Both the position numbers and the translations under genes were made by a program. The notes beneath the pieces were generated by a model that was given only the letters and a program-made list of their open reading frames with translations, did not search any database and was not told where the DNA came from. From Prosapia bicincta (lineage: Eukaryota; Arthropoda; Insecta; Hemiptera; Cercopidae): a DNA stretch of 64,000 bases. The stretch is from assembly GCA_036971475.1 (NCBI GenBank), contig JBAIZL010000002.1:127351033-127415032 (forward strand), in the 5' to 3' direction. Of the stretch, positions 55,001-61,524 are shown one piece after another (within the stretch, counting starts at the first letter, position 1; every line of letters begins with the position of its first letter).

Positions 55001-58000
55001 ATAATTCATTCCACGGGAAACAGTACCCAAAGGGTTAAATCTCAGTGAGTTAGGTTTTGTAAAATAAAGTCCAGTGACTGGTTTTCTGGCAGATTTTGGC
55101 AAGCGCTAGCACAGGGCTGACTTCAGTCGGCGAGGCTTGCTCAAAAGTTTTATTTGCGTGACGCCGCAGTGTGAGAGAGAGAGGGCGCATGTGTATAGAA
55201 ACACTTTTTATGATTAAAAGATTCAGCATGTACTAAGAAACTCATAACGTGTTATCAGGTAATATTAGTGAGATAACACAATACATGCTGTAGCTTAATA
55301 AATCACAAACAAGATATCATCTTATTAAATATCACATATTGAAATCTGTTACTATATAAACAAATTTATATAAATATGAGTATTAAAATTAACATGCCTG
55401 ACTAGACTATTACAATAAGATTTATATATTAATAGAAGTGTTGCAATGCACACATTTTTCATAAAAAACATGTAATACAGATCCCTTAAACTTCAAATTA
55501 AATCCCTGCAAATATTTTATGTTTCAAATGTTTGTACATGACACAAACAGGGGAAAGTCATTAAGAAATAAATAATAAGTTCATTTATAAAGGTTTTATA
55601 GTGTTTTAGAAATTTGGTAAATGGAAATAAGTAGTTTTGTAAGAAATTAAGTTTTATAAAATTGAGTAATCTGTGGTAGAGCGAAAATTGATAATAAAAA
55701 TTAAAAAAAAACAGTGTCTTTTAATAACTTGCAAATTGAGTTTAAATTTATTTAATAAACAATTTTCTTATAGACTTTAACACCCTGGTGATTAAGCTAA
55801 GATGCCTAAAAATAATTCATTCCACGGGAAACAGTACCCAAAGGGTTAAATCTCAGTGAGTTAGGTTTTGTAAAATAAAGTCCAGTGACTGGTTTTCTGG
55901 CAGATTTTGGCAAGCGCTAGCACAGGGCTGACTTCAGTCGGCGAGGCTTGCTCAAAAGTTTTATTTGCGTGACGCCGCAGTGTGAGAGAGAGGGCGCATG
56001 TGTATAGAAACACTTTTTATGATTAAAAGATTCAGCATGTACTAAGAAACTCATAACGTGTTATCAGGTAATATTAGTGAGATAACACAATACATGCTGT
56101 AGCTTAATAAATCACAAACAAGATATCATCTTATTAAATATCACATATTGAAACCTGTTACTATATAAACAAATTTATATAAATATGAGTATTAAAATTA
56201 ACATGCCTGACTAGACTATTACAATAAGATGTATATATTAATAGAAGTGTTGCAATGCACACATTTTTCATAAAAAACATGTAATACAGACCCCTTAAAC
56301 TTCAAATTAAATCCCTGCAAATATTTTATGTTTCAAATGTTTGTACATGACACAAACAAATGGAATATGACCTCTCCAGAAAGTCAGTGGTAAATGCATG
56401 CCCTAGGAGTATTGACAATCTGATTGGCTAAAAGGTTAGGCTGAAGTGAAGCATAAATTTGTGGAAAGCCCAAGGGTATTCTTGAAACCAAGCTTCGGAA
56501 CAGCCCAGATCTTGACAAGTCTGGTTGAGTGAAGTAAACATTATAATTTCAGTCAATACAAATATTTAAATTATCACTGAACATAATCTAGTTTAAGTAG
56601 GCACCCTTATAGGACCAGAATGAGTAAATAGAAGCAACTAGCATTTGCTTAGTAATACAAATATTTAAATTATCACTGAACATAATCTAGTTTAAGTAGG
56701 CACCCTTATAGGACCAGAATGAGTAAATAGAAACAACTAGCATTTGCTTAGTAATACAAATATTTAAATTATCACTGAACATAATCTAGTTTAAGTAGGC
56801 ACCCTTATAGGACCAGAATGAGTAAATAGAAACAACTAGCATTTGCTTAGTAATACAAATATTTAAAATATCACTGAACATAATCTAGTTTAAGTAGGCA
56901 CCCTTATAGGACCAGAATGAGTAAATAGAAACAACTAGCATTTGCTTAGTAATACAAATATTTAAATTATCACTGAACATAATCTAGTTTAAGTAGGCAC
57001 CCTTATAGGACCAGAATGAGTAAATAGAAACAACTAGCATTTGCTTAGTAATACAAATATTTAAATTATCACTGAACATAATCTAGTTTAAGTAGGCACC
57101 CTTATAGGACCAGAATGAGTAAATAGAAACAACTAGCATTTGCTTAGTAATACAAATATTTAAATTATCACTGAACATAATCTAGTTTAAGTAGGCACCC
57201 TTATAGGACCAGAATGAGTAAATAGAAACAACTAGCATTTGCTTAGTAATACAAATATTTAAATTATCACTGAACATAATCTAGTTTAAGTAGGCACCCT
57301 TATAGGACCAGAATGAGTAAATAGAAACAACTAGCATTTACTTAGTAATACAAATATTTAAATTATCACTGAACATAATCTAGTTTAAGTAGGCACCCTT
57401 ATAGGACCAGAATGAGTAAATAGAAACAACTAGCATTTGCTTAGTAATACAAATATTTAAATTATCACTGAACATAATCTAGTTTAAGTAGGCACCCTTA
57501 TAGGACCAGAATGAGTAAATAGAAACAACTAGCATTTGCTTAGTAATACAAATATTTAAATTATCACTGAACATAATCTAGTTTAAGTAGGCACCCTTAT
57601 AGGACCAGAATGAGTAAATAGAAACAACTAGCATTTGCTTAGTAATACAAATATTTAAATTATCACTGAACATAATCTAGTTTAAGTAGGCACCCTTATA
57701 GGACCAGAATGAGTAAATAGAAGCAACTAGCATTTGCTTAGTAATACAAATATTTAAATTATCACTGAACATAATCTAGTTTAAGTAGGCACCCTTATAG
57801 GACCAGAATGAGTAAATAGAAACAACTAGCATTTGCTTAGTAATACAAATATTTAAATTATCACTGAACATAATCTAGTTTAAGTAGGCACCCTTATAGG
57901 ACCAGAATGAGTAAATAGAAACAACTAGCATTTGCTTAGTAATACAAATATTTAAATTATCACTGAACATAATCTAGTTTAAGTAGGCACCCTTATAGGA

Positions 58001-61000
58001 CCAGAATGAGTAAATAGAAACAACTAGCATTTGCTTAGTAATACAAATATTTAAATTATCACTGAACATAATCTAGTTTAAGTAGGCACCCTTATAGGAC
58101 CGGAATGAGTAAATAGAAACAACTAGCATTTGCTTAGTAATACAAATATTTAAATTATCACTGAACATAATCTAGTTTAAGTAGGCACCCTTATAGGACC
58201 AGAATGAGTAAATAGAAACAACTAGCATTTACTTAGTAATACAAATAAGGATATATAAGTTGAAGACAAGAATACAGAATGTATAAAATGCACTTTTTTT
58301 AAAGAACTTCAACAGACAATAATTATTATTTTAAAACTTAGAATACAGTGTAAAATACAAGTGGCATGTGCCTCTCCAAACCAATTAATTTTAGCAGACA
58401 AATATTAATCTATAAAACAAATTTATTCTACTCCATCAACACTAGAAATTAAAACCAATATTGACTATTATTTTTGTGAAGTGATACTACAAAACATTGA
58501 CAATAAAGCTAGCGTCTTAGTGTGAACACATTGTATTCATAGAGGCTCACTTATAGTGCTTCTGCTAAAAACTTGACCTTGAGATCGCCACTTGTGTTTA
58601 TTTTTAAGTGCTAAAGTAGCATAAAATATGATTTCTAGATATAAGAATGTTCAAAATTTCCCCAGGGGGCCCTCCGAATAATAACTTGTCCTGGCTATGC
58701 CTCTAGTGTAAACCCTTTTGTTGTCAGTATTATTCATCAAAGCAACAACTTACAGAAAGTCCTTTTGGGAGAAGCAAACACTTATTGCTTGTGTATATCA
58801 TCTATATGTTTCACATTCTGACAACTTTATCTTGAGGTATTATGTTTGAATATACTTTTTTTATAGATTCTTGAAAGAGTGTGCTTGAGGCAAGGTAAAA
58901 ATCGAAGTGTTTGGCAAGTTTTGAGTAAGGACATTGAATATGGAAAAGGTGAAATCATAGAAATTGAACAAATAATGAGCAGAACCATTAGCATTTGTAG
59001 AAGATGAATAAACATTTTCTTTTAGCACTTCATCCAAAAAGGAAATGTTTTTTTAGGAGATAATATGCCAAAAATTGTTCTGATTTGTGAAACCACATCA
59101 TAAAACTAGTATCCTAACATAGAGATACTTCAATATTATATTACATAAATAATATTCTAAATTTACTGAATATAATTGTTATTATATTAAGTATTTAATA
59201 TAAAATAAATTTTACTACCAGACTTTTGTTGATATATTTTAGTTATTGTTCTGCACATCAAAATTAATTAATATAATTTTTTAGCTAAATAAATAAAACC
59301 CACTAACCACAATATAAAATTCTTCATTTTACTACATTTACTTTATGTACATTTCGATTACATGGTAATCAGAGCCGTCCTTGGAGTAGAGCAAAAGGAG
59401 CGACGGCTGAGGTGGAAACCGCTGTAGGAATATTGAGATTTATAAACAGAATTCAAAACCCATTTCCCATATCATCTTTCTTTCTTATCTCAATTCTTTA
59501 CACAGAGTAAAATACTGTACACATCCAAAATAAAAATAGACCCAATCCTTGCAATGGAAATAAATCACATAAATAACTGGCGAATGATTGGCGTGTTTTG
59601 AAATGGAATGACTTCATTAAAATTGCTCTAAACACACCTTTTCATGCTAAAATTTTAAAAATTTCCCAGGGGAGACAATTTTTTCAAAAAGGCCTTGTAA
59701 AAATATTTTGTTTCAGGCCTCGCATTTGCTAAGGACGGCTATGATGGTAATAATATTCAAAAGTACTGTTGTACGGTACCAAGTATTCAAAATGTACATA
59801 AAGTAATTGTAGTAAAATAAAGAATTTTGTATTGTGGTTAGTGAGTTTTATTTATTCACTTGAAAATTAGTCCACAGTGCTCAAAAAATTCATTAATAAT
59901 TTTGTGGCCTCAATTAAAAGAGTTATATTAACTCAATATGACCATTATTAACCAAGTGATATGGTTAATTATTTTAATTAATTATTTGTTGTTCTTACTA
60001 TATGACTGTAGGTTTAACAAACCTATAATGTTTGCAAAGGCAATTAATGTTTCCTAATCTCTATAAAATGCAACTTTCAGCTTTACCTACGACTAGTTAA
60101 ATATTGACTGATTGGCAAAACTTGAACATTAACCACCAAGTGGTTATGTCGGTACCTATTTGCAACTGAGTAAGTACACTTGGTAGTAGGGATGGCCAAT
60201 CTAGTAACTTTAATGATCGATGATTTTAGTGACTGCGCCAGGCATGAATCAGTGACTTTTACCAGTGACAAGGGCTACTGAGACAGCTCTGTATGTGCCA
60301 ATAACAGGCAGGCATACCACTCAGGTGTAATGATTCACAACTGGCTCTTCCTTTTTTTTGGGAGGTTCATTTTATTTAAAAATAAACTCATGCAAATTTA
60401 AGAACAAACTACTGATGCGAAATAGCATCAACTGTACACAACACTGTCACTATCTTAAAACCTGAAACAAATCGTTCACTCAGACACGACGTAAATGAGT
60501 AGAACCAGTGATAGCGACGGATCAACCAATGACAGCCGTGATAAAATATCAGTAACCTTTCTGTCAGTGACGGCGACATTTTGTTCAATCACAATAGAGA
60601 ATAAACCCTCTCCCCTTCAGTCAATGACACTGCATGATGATCGGCGCCGTGAGCCGAGTGGTGAGAACAGAGCCAGTGACAGCGACAAATCAACCTATGA
60701 TAGCCATAAAATATCAGTAAAGTTTAATCCAGAGACTTCGACTATTTGCCCAACCATAACAGAGAAAACCTCCGATCGATCCATTTCCACTAGAACTGGC
60801 ATTTTCCATATTTTGTCACCTGACCACCAGTGACAAATGAATATTAGTGACAAGACACCGTAACAGAAAATATCGACCATTTCTACCTAGTAGCTGTTTA
60901 AGGAAAAATTCAATACTTACCTAAATTTAACAAAAGGATCACTATAGCCATCAATGTCCATTGGTAACAAATTCTTTCCTTCTACTAAAACTATAGTCAC

Positions 61001-61069
61001 TACAGAACTCCAAATTTGGCTTTTTAGTCTTCTATTCATGTCTGTCATTTTGGCACTTCTCTGGAAGTA
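22069..61069 (-). CDS. Mctp: MCTP homologue, spliced, 5'-partial (11 exons in window)
   Basis: Join, in transcript order: 61069-60921, 52375-52220, 49613-49424, 39176-38980, 37061-36848, 35392-35247, 30493-30364, 30220-30134, 26574-26468, 24875-24668, 22152-22069. These 1668 nt encode 555 residues plus TAG. Every junction is AG/GT and every phase matches. Residues about 16-135 form one C2 domain and about 172-298 a second. Both show the aspartate-rich calcium loops (SDPF, WDKD; KSDPF, YDEDRD). Membrane segments lie near 358-393 and 460-500, separated by an acidic stretch and a helical linker; the tail is basic. This order is that of MCTP proteins. The family comprises ER/endomembrane calcium-binding proteins, and fly Mctp acts as an ER calcium sensor supporting synaptic transmission. 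The N terminus and first C2 domain must lie beyond 64000. Exon limits are read from splice signals and family resemblance, without transcript data. Confidence 0.93.
22380..24420 (+). pseudogene. Jockey-like LINE remnant (RT and RNase H)
   Basis: Pieces in shifting frames: [11 protein letters not shown] and [17 protein letters not shown] (RT start, about 22550), [14 protein letters not shown] (the D..KAFD motif, about 22733), [19 protein letters not shown] (after the GVPQGS position), and [12 protein letters not shown] (about 23250). An RNase H-like region near 23750-24140 includes HAYGSSENN and [20 protein letters not shown]. Stops and shifts are frequent, and the usual catalytic FADD is not readable. 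It lies antisense in the last MCTP intron. Confidence 0.75.
24668..24875 (-). CDS. Mctp: MCTP exon: second transmembrane region
   Basis: 208 bp after a TTAATTGCAG acceptor, ending TTG|GTAAGA. Encodes [20 protein letters not shown], a second hydrophobic stretch ([17 protein letters not shown]), and the conserved [17 protein letters not shown]. Reading through the donor would reach a stop within three codons, so splicing to the last exon is the better model. Confidence 0.95.
25165..25290 (-). mobile_element. PLE family B terminal copy
   Basis: Matches the outer end of element B: TTAATCACTTTTACGTTAGT, ACTTACTGAGACAGAACG and CAATCTTCATCAGT. It stands alone in the intron between MCTP exons at 26468 and 24875. 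Confidence 0.75.
25236..25282 (-). ncRNA. Hammerhead-ribozyme-like core in PLE terminus
   Basis: The minus strand reads CTGATGA (25282-25276), then A, then GATTGC-cacaga-GCGATT, then GAAAACG. The two six-base strings can pair (with two G-U pairs) as stem II. CTGATGA, stem II, GAAA is the invariant hammerhead core order. Hammerhead motifs are known in terminal repeats of Penelope-like elements. Stems I and III and the cleavage triplet were not convincingly found. Confidence 0.45.
26468..26574 (-). CDS. Mctp: MCTP exon: helical linker between membrane segments
   Basis: 107 bp from acceptor CTATGTGCAG to donor GTAAGT. Encodes [20 protein letters not shown], then [15 protein letters not shown], a predicted helix conserved in the family. 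Its last two bases join the next exon's C to give Asn. Confidence 0.94.
27188..27985 (+). mobile_element. Penelope-like element D, folded remnant
   Basis: Left arm about 27188-27545 and right arm about 27625-27985 are inverted copies. Outer ends show AACTAAGTGAATACTTAAGA and GTTTCGAAACGTGTCAGCAA. Endonuclease-tail coding is visible on + in the right arm ([10 protein letters not shown], then [11 protein letters not shown]). Only about 80 bp lies between the arms. It sits in the intron between the exons at 30134 and 26574. Confidence 0.78.
28015..28254 (+). CDS. Unrecognised open frame after an acceptor-like site
   Basis: Directly after ATTTGTAG an open frame runs [20 protein letters not shown] and on to IHCVIN and TGA at 28254. 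It looks more protein-like than neighbouring frames ([30 protein letters not shown]). No family was recognised. It could be an exon or retrocopy of another gene, antisense inside an MCTP intron next to PLE D, or chance. Confidence 0.25.
28825..29512 (-). mobile_element. Penelope-like element E, folded
   Basis: Arms about 28825-29113 and 29218-29512 are inverted copies with outer ends ACCTGCGACCAGA / TCTGGTCGCAAGT. The minus-strand left arm reads into the endonuclease tail. Hammerhead-like AAGA-AGTCGT-ACGAC-GAAA is present near 28895-28920 (minus). Confidence 0.8.
28931..29179 (-). pseudogene. PLE-E endonuclease C-terminal tail
   Basis: Encodes [20 protein letters not shown], then [18 protein letters not shown], the tail that follows the GIY-YIG domain in PLEs (compare NTLEQYEIYK in element B). 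The GIY-YIG core itself is missing. The same tail is read on + from 29219. Confidence 0.6.
30134..30220 (-). CDS. Mctp: MCTP exon: acidic loop, possible cassette exon
   Basis: 87 bp, exactly 29 codons, phase 0 at both ends, between acceptor TTTCTTAG and donor GTTAAA. Encodes [20 protein letters not shown] followed by a run of Asp and Lys. An acidic stretch here is usual in MCTP. The donor departs from the GTAAGT used by most other exons, and skipping would keep the frame, so alternative splicing is plausible. The intron before it is only 143 bp. Confidence 0.85.
30364..30493 (-). CDS. Mctp: MCTP exon: first transmembrane segment
   Basis: 130 bp from acceptor TTTGCAG to donor GTAAGT. Encodes [18 protein letters not shown], then a strongly hydrophobic stretch through [22 protein letters not shown](D/E)W just before the membrane segment is a conserved MCTP feature. 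Ends in phase 0. Confidence 0.95.
30551..30834. mobile_element. PLE-like terminal inverted pair (family I)
   Basis: Arms about 30551-30652 and 30738-30834 share GATAAGGGCAAGAAATTAGT, GTTGAAACGTTGCACTAAAT and an ACCGGTTTATCATTTATT end. The (GA)AACGTTGCACTAAATAAA ending is usual for Penelope-type termini. A relative is at 39200-39446. Confidence 0.55.
30897..30942. repeat. (TA)n microsatellite
   Basis: TA run just outside the left arm of PLE F; a second run (31911-31933) lies outside its right arm. Confidence 0.9.
30978..31912 (-). mobile_element. Penelope-like element F, folded, between TA tracts
   Basis: Arms 30978-31305 and 31587-31912, about 327 bp each, are inverted copies with outer end ATCACTTTCACTTATGTACT. 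Both arms hold GGCTGGCTGTGCCGTCATCC or its complement. The body of about 280 bp encodes GIY-YIG on the minus strand. Confidence 0.85.
31360..31608 (-). pseudogene. PLE-F GIY-YIG endonuclease fragment
   Basis: Encodes [15 protein letters not shown], then [20 protein letters not shown] and [13 protein letters not shown] with a stop at 31360. GIY, YIG, the intervening CxxC and the conserved Arg (DRYQEH) are present; the expected C-terminal Glu region is in another frame. Confidence 0.75.
31934..32968 (+). mobile_element. Tigger deletion derivative
   Basis: Left end CAGACGAACCTCTATATAAC, right end complement CAGTCGAACCTCTGTTAACG, flanked by TA. It is 1035 bp with a DDE remnant. It abuts PLE F through the TA tract and PLE G ten bases downstream. 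Confidence 0.85.
32395..32598 (+). pseudogene. Tigger transposase DDE remnant
   Basis: Frame reads [20 protein letters not shown], then [16 protein letters not shown] and [18 protein letters not shown], ending TAG. FIDN and PLDQG hold the second and third catalytic Asp of pogo/Tigger transposases. The DNA-binding domains and first Asp are gone. Confidence 0.82.
32978..34951 (-). mobile_element. Penelope-like element G (family A), no inverted partner
   Basis: The minus-strand relative of element A. The 3' terminus at 32978-33090 matches 1211-1319, and the 5' limit (34930-34951, CCTAATAGTTGACACAGAAT) is the same point where A's body begins. Unlike the other body-containing copies, no inverted copy of the terminus is seen at the 5' side. 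Confidence 0.85.
33096..34940 (-). pseudogene. PLE-G reverse transcriptase / GIY-YIG, broken
   Basis: Reads [18 protein letters not shown] near 34300. An 11-bp deletion relative to element A then removes most of LPMGSP and shifts the frame. The last part, about 33600-33099, is open: [20 protein letters not shown], then [16 protein letters not shown] and EKYHIYKN, ending TAG (33098-33096). The YIG motif is YLG here. Confidence 0.75.
35247..35392 (-). CDS. Mctp: MCTP exon: linker to the membrane region
   Basis: 146 bp after a TTTCATGTAG acceptor, ending CA|GTAAGT. Encodes [15 protein letters not shown] and a basic amphipathic stretch ([15 protein letters not shown]) that precedes the first transmembrane segment in MCTP proteins. 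The last two bases join the first base of the next exon to give Gln. Confidence 0.94.
36186..36440. mobile_element. PLE family H terminal palindrome
   Basis: Left half TTGATTCCATCATCATGTGA ... GTTAAGGACAGCCGTTTCTG; right half contains ACGGCCATCCTCAACAATCA. The centre lies near 36343 (CGTAACTCGGTCTGAG). No body. Confidence 0.7.
36848..37061 (-). CDS. Mctp: MCTP exon: second half of the second C2 domain
   Basis: 214 bp from acceptor TATTTACAG to donor GTAAGT. The first base completes a Phe codon; then [19 protein letters not shown] supplies the last calcium-loop acidic residues. [10 protein letters not shown] and the [10 protein letters not shown] strand follow. It ends after WNP in phase 0. 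Confidence 0.97.
37310..37420. mobile_element. Tigger-like terminus
   Basis: TA followed by CAGTAGAACGTAGATAATTG, resembling Tigger ends with CAGTAGAACCTC. No right end was identified, so the extent is arbitrary. Confidence 0.3.
37760..38640 (+). pseudogene. mariner-like transposase remnant, interrupted
   Basis: Scattered frames keep the order of a mariner-type catalytic domain: [11 protein letters not shown] (about 37853), [29 protein letters not shown] and NVLNPQL (to about 38070), then [16 protein letters not shown] and [13 protein letters not shown] (about 38375-38490), finally [20 protein letters not shown]. Many frameshifts. A family D terminus (38195-38335) splits it and a family H scrap lies at 37768-37815. 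Confidence 0.55.
38195..38335. mobile_element. PLE family D terminal fragment
   Basis: Contains GCATCAGCAAGTAAGTTCAT and TACTTAGTTCTTCAAATAAT, corresponding to the outer end of element D (27940-27990). Confidence 0.45.
38980..39176 (-). CDS. Mctp: MCTP exon: first half of the second C2 domain
   Basis: 197 bp after a CTGTTTAG acceptor, ending before GTGAGT. Encodes [20 protein letters not shown], then the calcium loop [12 protein letters not shown] and a strand ending in WQKIFT. The FHNL(K/R)DVG start is diagnostic of the last C2 domain of MCTP. Confidence 0.96.
39200..39446. mobile_element. PLE-like terminal inverted pair (family I)
   Basis: GATAAACCAGTTGACTATCG and GCAACGTTTCGGCAACTAGT on the left; TTGCCGAAACGTTACACT and TTCATCATTTATT on the right. 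Its left edge is about 24 bp from the acceptor side of the MCTP exon ending at 39176. Confidence 0.55.
39738..41104 (-). mobile_element. piggyBac transposon, internally deleted
   Basis: Starts CCCTAGAAAGCTAATCTATC and ends with the complement GATAGATTAGCTTTCTAGGG, flanked by TTAA on both sides (39734-39737, 41105-41108). It is 1367 bp, against about 2-2.5 kb for intact relatives. The missing part is the N-terminal half of the transposase. Confidence 0.93.
39909..40802 (-). pseudogene. piggyBac transposase C-terminal half with stops
   Basis: From 40802 the frame reads [18 protein letters not shown], then [20 protein letters not shown] (with a catalytic Asp, TMDNW), [14 protein letters not shown] and [18 protein letters not shown]. 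The frame holds stops at 40134-40136 and at two later codons. It still ends with the cysteine-rich finger (ICAICPS ... [18 protein letters not shown]) at 39909. The N-terminal part is absent. Confidence 0.9.
41788..42225. mobile_element. possible degenerate Tigger-like element
   Basis: CAGTAGAACATCAGTAATCC at the left. GGGTCCCGGTCCCAATTGAT before 42225 resembles the inner right end of the Tigger element at 53394-53852. Target TA dinucleotides are not clear. Confidence 0.3.
42233..43904 (+). mobile_element. Penelope-like element H, folded
   Basis: A 5'-truncated body is preceded by an inverted copy of its 3' part: 42233-42712 against 43428-43904, about 475 bp, the longest arms in the window. 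Outer ends are TTTGTTGATTCCATC / GATGGAATCAACAAA. The inverted arm extends into the endonuclease coding sequence. Confidence 0.88.
42715..43728 (+). pseudogene. PLE-H reverse transcriptase end and GIY-YIG endonuclease
   Basis: Starts inside the RT ([16 protein letters not shown], catalytic YVDD near 42795; LNFLDLTIK then TGA near 42943). Two frameshifts follow ([15 protein letters not shown] in one frame, then [20 protein letters not shown]). From about 43050 to 43728 the frame is open: [48 protein letters not shown] and KQYEIYRH. The usual second Cys of the CxxC between GIY and YIG is Ser. Confidence 0.82.
43905..44170. mobile_element. PLE family H terminal fragments
   Basis: Tandem scraps of the family H end: ATCTCCTGAAATGACCGTC (about 43948), CTTGCCTATAGTAGC (about 44017), GTTGAGGATGGCTGTTTTAG (44045) and ACTAGTAGCTCACATGAAGA (44128). 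Confidence 0.6.
44215..44520. mobile_element. PLE family H terminal palindrome
   Basis: Inverted copies meet at CGTAACTCGAGTTACGG (about 44410). Each half holds the GAGGACGGCCGTTTCGGGAG terminus and the CTATAGTAGCACTTACTTTG region. The left half carries an extra partial unit ending at 44358. Confidence 0.75.
44540..48853. repeat. 61-bp tandem satellite array
   Basis: About 70 head-to-tail copies of a 61-bp unit: GAGTTTTGCTGGTTTTTATG, ACAATATTTAGGTGTAATGT, TCATGATACATATAAACTTT. Two variants alternate over long stretches, giving a 122-bp higher-order period. Blocks are also repeated at about 549 bp (nine units) and about 2.69 kb (44 units). The edges are more diverged than the middle. It lies in the intron between MCTP exons at 49424 and 39176. 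Confidence 0.95.
49424..49613 (-). CDS. Mctp: MCTP exon: end of C2 domain and linker
   Basis: 190 bp from acceptor ATTCCAG to donor GTAAGT. Encodes [20 protein letters not shown], then a glycine-rich strand ([14 protein letters not shown]) and a charged linker ([13 protein letters not shown]) to the next C2 domain. It ends in phase 0. The upstream intron of about 2.6 kb contains a hAT-like element; the downstream intron of about 10.2 kb contains the 61-bp satellite array. Confidence 0.93.
49829..51534. mobile_element. hAT-like element
   Basis: Starts CAGGGGCCCCTAAAATG and ends with the complement of CAGGGGTGCAGAATATG. Flanking 8-mers CACACACA and CACACAGA match in seven positions. Inner ends share AAAATTTCCCC motifs. 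No transposase was recognised in 1.7 kb. Confidence 0.5.
51818..51892. repeat. Three tandem copies of a 25-bp unit
   Basis: Unit TATTTTTATGTGTAAATGTA plus AAATG, directly before a PLE terminus. Confidence 0.85.
51892..51993 (+). mobile_element. PLE family A terminal copy beside a TA tract
   Basis: GTGATTCGACAATGGTCAAA, GACCGAAAGGTGCCTCAT and GGTAAAATTATTGCACTTAG match 3263-3367. It ends at ATAACTT followed by a (TA)n run (51994-52042). Confidence 0.8.
51994..52042. repeat. (TA)n microsatellite
   Basis: Pure TA run directly after the PLE family A terminus. Confidence 0.9.
52220..52375 (-). CDS. Mctp: MCTP exon: middle of the C2 domain
   Basis: 156 bp after a CTGTTTCAG acceptor, ending AG|GTAAAG. 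Encodes [20 protein letters not shown] and continues to the second calcium loop [12 protein letters not shown]. The split Arg codons at both ends are completed by the neighbouring exons. This stretch is the core of the C2 beta-sandwich typical of MCTP. Confidence 0.95.
52924..53105 (-). mobile_element. PLE family H terminal copy
   Basis: Matches 42330-42500: TTGTTGAGGATGGC, TTTCGGGAGATGTGTCCCAT, GACCGTAACTGATCTCAAGG and GGAGTTATGATGTCAAAAAG. The outer end is damaged. Confidence 0.75.
53394..53852. mobile_element. Short non-autonomous Tigger-like element
   Basis: Left CAGTAGAACCTCTTTAAGCC, right complement CAGTGAACCTGAATAAATTG, with TA at both flanks (53392-53393, 53853-53854). Inner ends contain CCGGAC and CCCGG. 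459 bp, non-coding. Confidence 0.7.
54739..56358. repeat. 811-bp tandem duplication
   Basis: 54739-55549 is repeated at 55550-56358 with only a handful of differences, including one less AG in a GAGAGAG run. Both copies begin GGGGAAAGTCATTAAGAAAT and end TGACACAAACA. Each has a GC-richer part (CTTCAGTCGGCGAGGCTTGC; GTGACGCCGCAGTG). No gene was recognised. Confidence 0.95.
56555..58246. repeat. 99-bp minisatellite, about 17 copies
   Basis: Unit AATACAAATATTTAAATTAT, CACTGAACATAATCTAGTTT, AAGTAGGCACCCTTATAGGA, CCAGAATGAGTAAATAGAAA, CAACTAGCATTTGCTTAGT. Copies are almost identical, with isolated single-base changes only. It lies in the intron between MCTP exons at 60921 and 52375. Confidence 0.97.
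58640..58715 (-). mobile_element. hAT-like terminus fragment
   Basis: Minus strand reads AGAGGCATAGCCAGGACAAG, then GGAGGGCCCCCTGGGGAAAT, a common hAT-type end. No partner seen. Confidence 0.35.
59370..59743. mobile_element. Short hAT element with 8-bp target duplication
   Basis: Begins CAGAGCCGTCCTTGGAG and ends with the complement of CATAGCCGTCCTTAGCA. Both flanks carry ATGGTAAT (59362-59369, 59744-59751). 374 bp, non-coding. Confidence 0.85.
60187..60885. mobile_element. hAT-like miniature element beside an MCTP exon
   Basis: Starts TAGGGATGGCCAATC; the right end complement is TAGAAATGGTCGATA. Both resemble the TAGGGATGGGCCGATT ends of the element at 3368. Flanks CTTGGTAG and CCTAGTAG match in six of eight. 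Inside, a partly repeated segment (CCAGTGATAGCGACGGATCA near 60507, GCCAGTGACAGCGACAAATC near 60673) leaves a 112-codon open frame that is probably not a gene. Confidence 0.55.
60921..61069 (-). CDS. Mctp: MCTP exon 1 of window: start of a C2 domain
   Basis: 149 bp, starting in phase 0 after a TTGACAG acceptor and ending with two bases of an Arg codon before GTAAGT. It encodes a pre-domain linker, then [19 protein letters not shown] and the first calcium loop ([13 protein letters not shown]). The preceding exon is not visible: the 61070-64000 stretch is unassigned DNA and a minisatellite. A short hAT-like element ends only 35 bp beyond the donor side (60885). Confidence 0.92.
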
Positions 61070-61524
61070 CTGTCAACAAACAAACAAAAGCTGTTAAGAA
61101 AAAATATAGGAACTGAAATTTTTTTCTTAAATTCATCCTTTAGAAAATATTTTGGTTATATTATTATTATAAACAAATAATTAGAAGCTATTTTCAATTA
61201 TTTCTTTTGTACATAATACTTTTGTTAGTTTTCTATTACATAGCCTATTTGCTACAAATTTTACTAATAAAAAAATTAGGTTTCCAAGTTGTCTTAATTA
61301 ATATTATATAGTAATATAGTGTTACCATTGTTAAGTTACAGTATATCACTTCTCTATTTTTTCCTCCCTCATTAACTACTTATTACTAGTAAATTGTAAT
61401 ATATTACCAAACTAATGTAATAATAAAATAAGTTTGTGAATCAAACCTAATTGCTTTCTTCCTAGAATGTATCCTGATCGGTTGCTACTCCAACCATGGT
61501 TTCAAAGGAATGTATGTACAGAGA
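61070..61524. other. intronic DNA upstream of the first visible MCTP exon
   Basis: AT-rich, no exon or repeat recognised. Confidence 0.6.

Noticed and set aside
60495..60833. 112-codon open frame rich in Ser/Thr
   Set aside because: It lies wholly within a probable hAT miniature element and comes from a partly duplicated segment.
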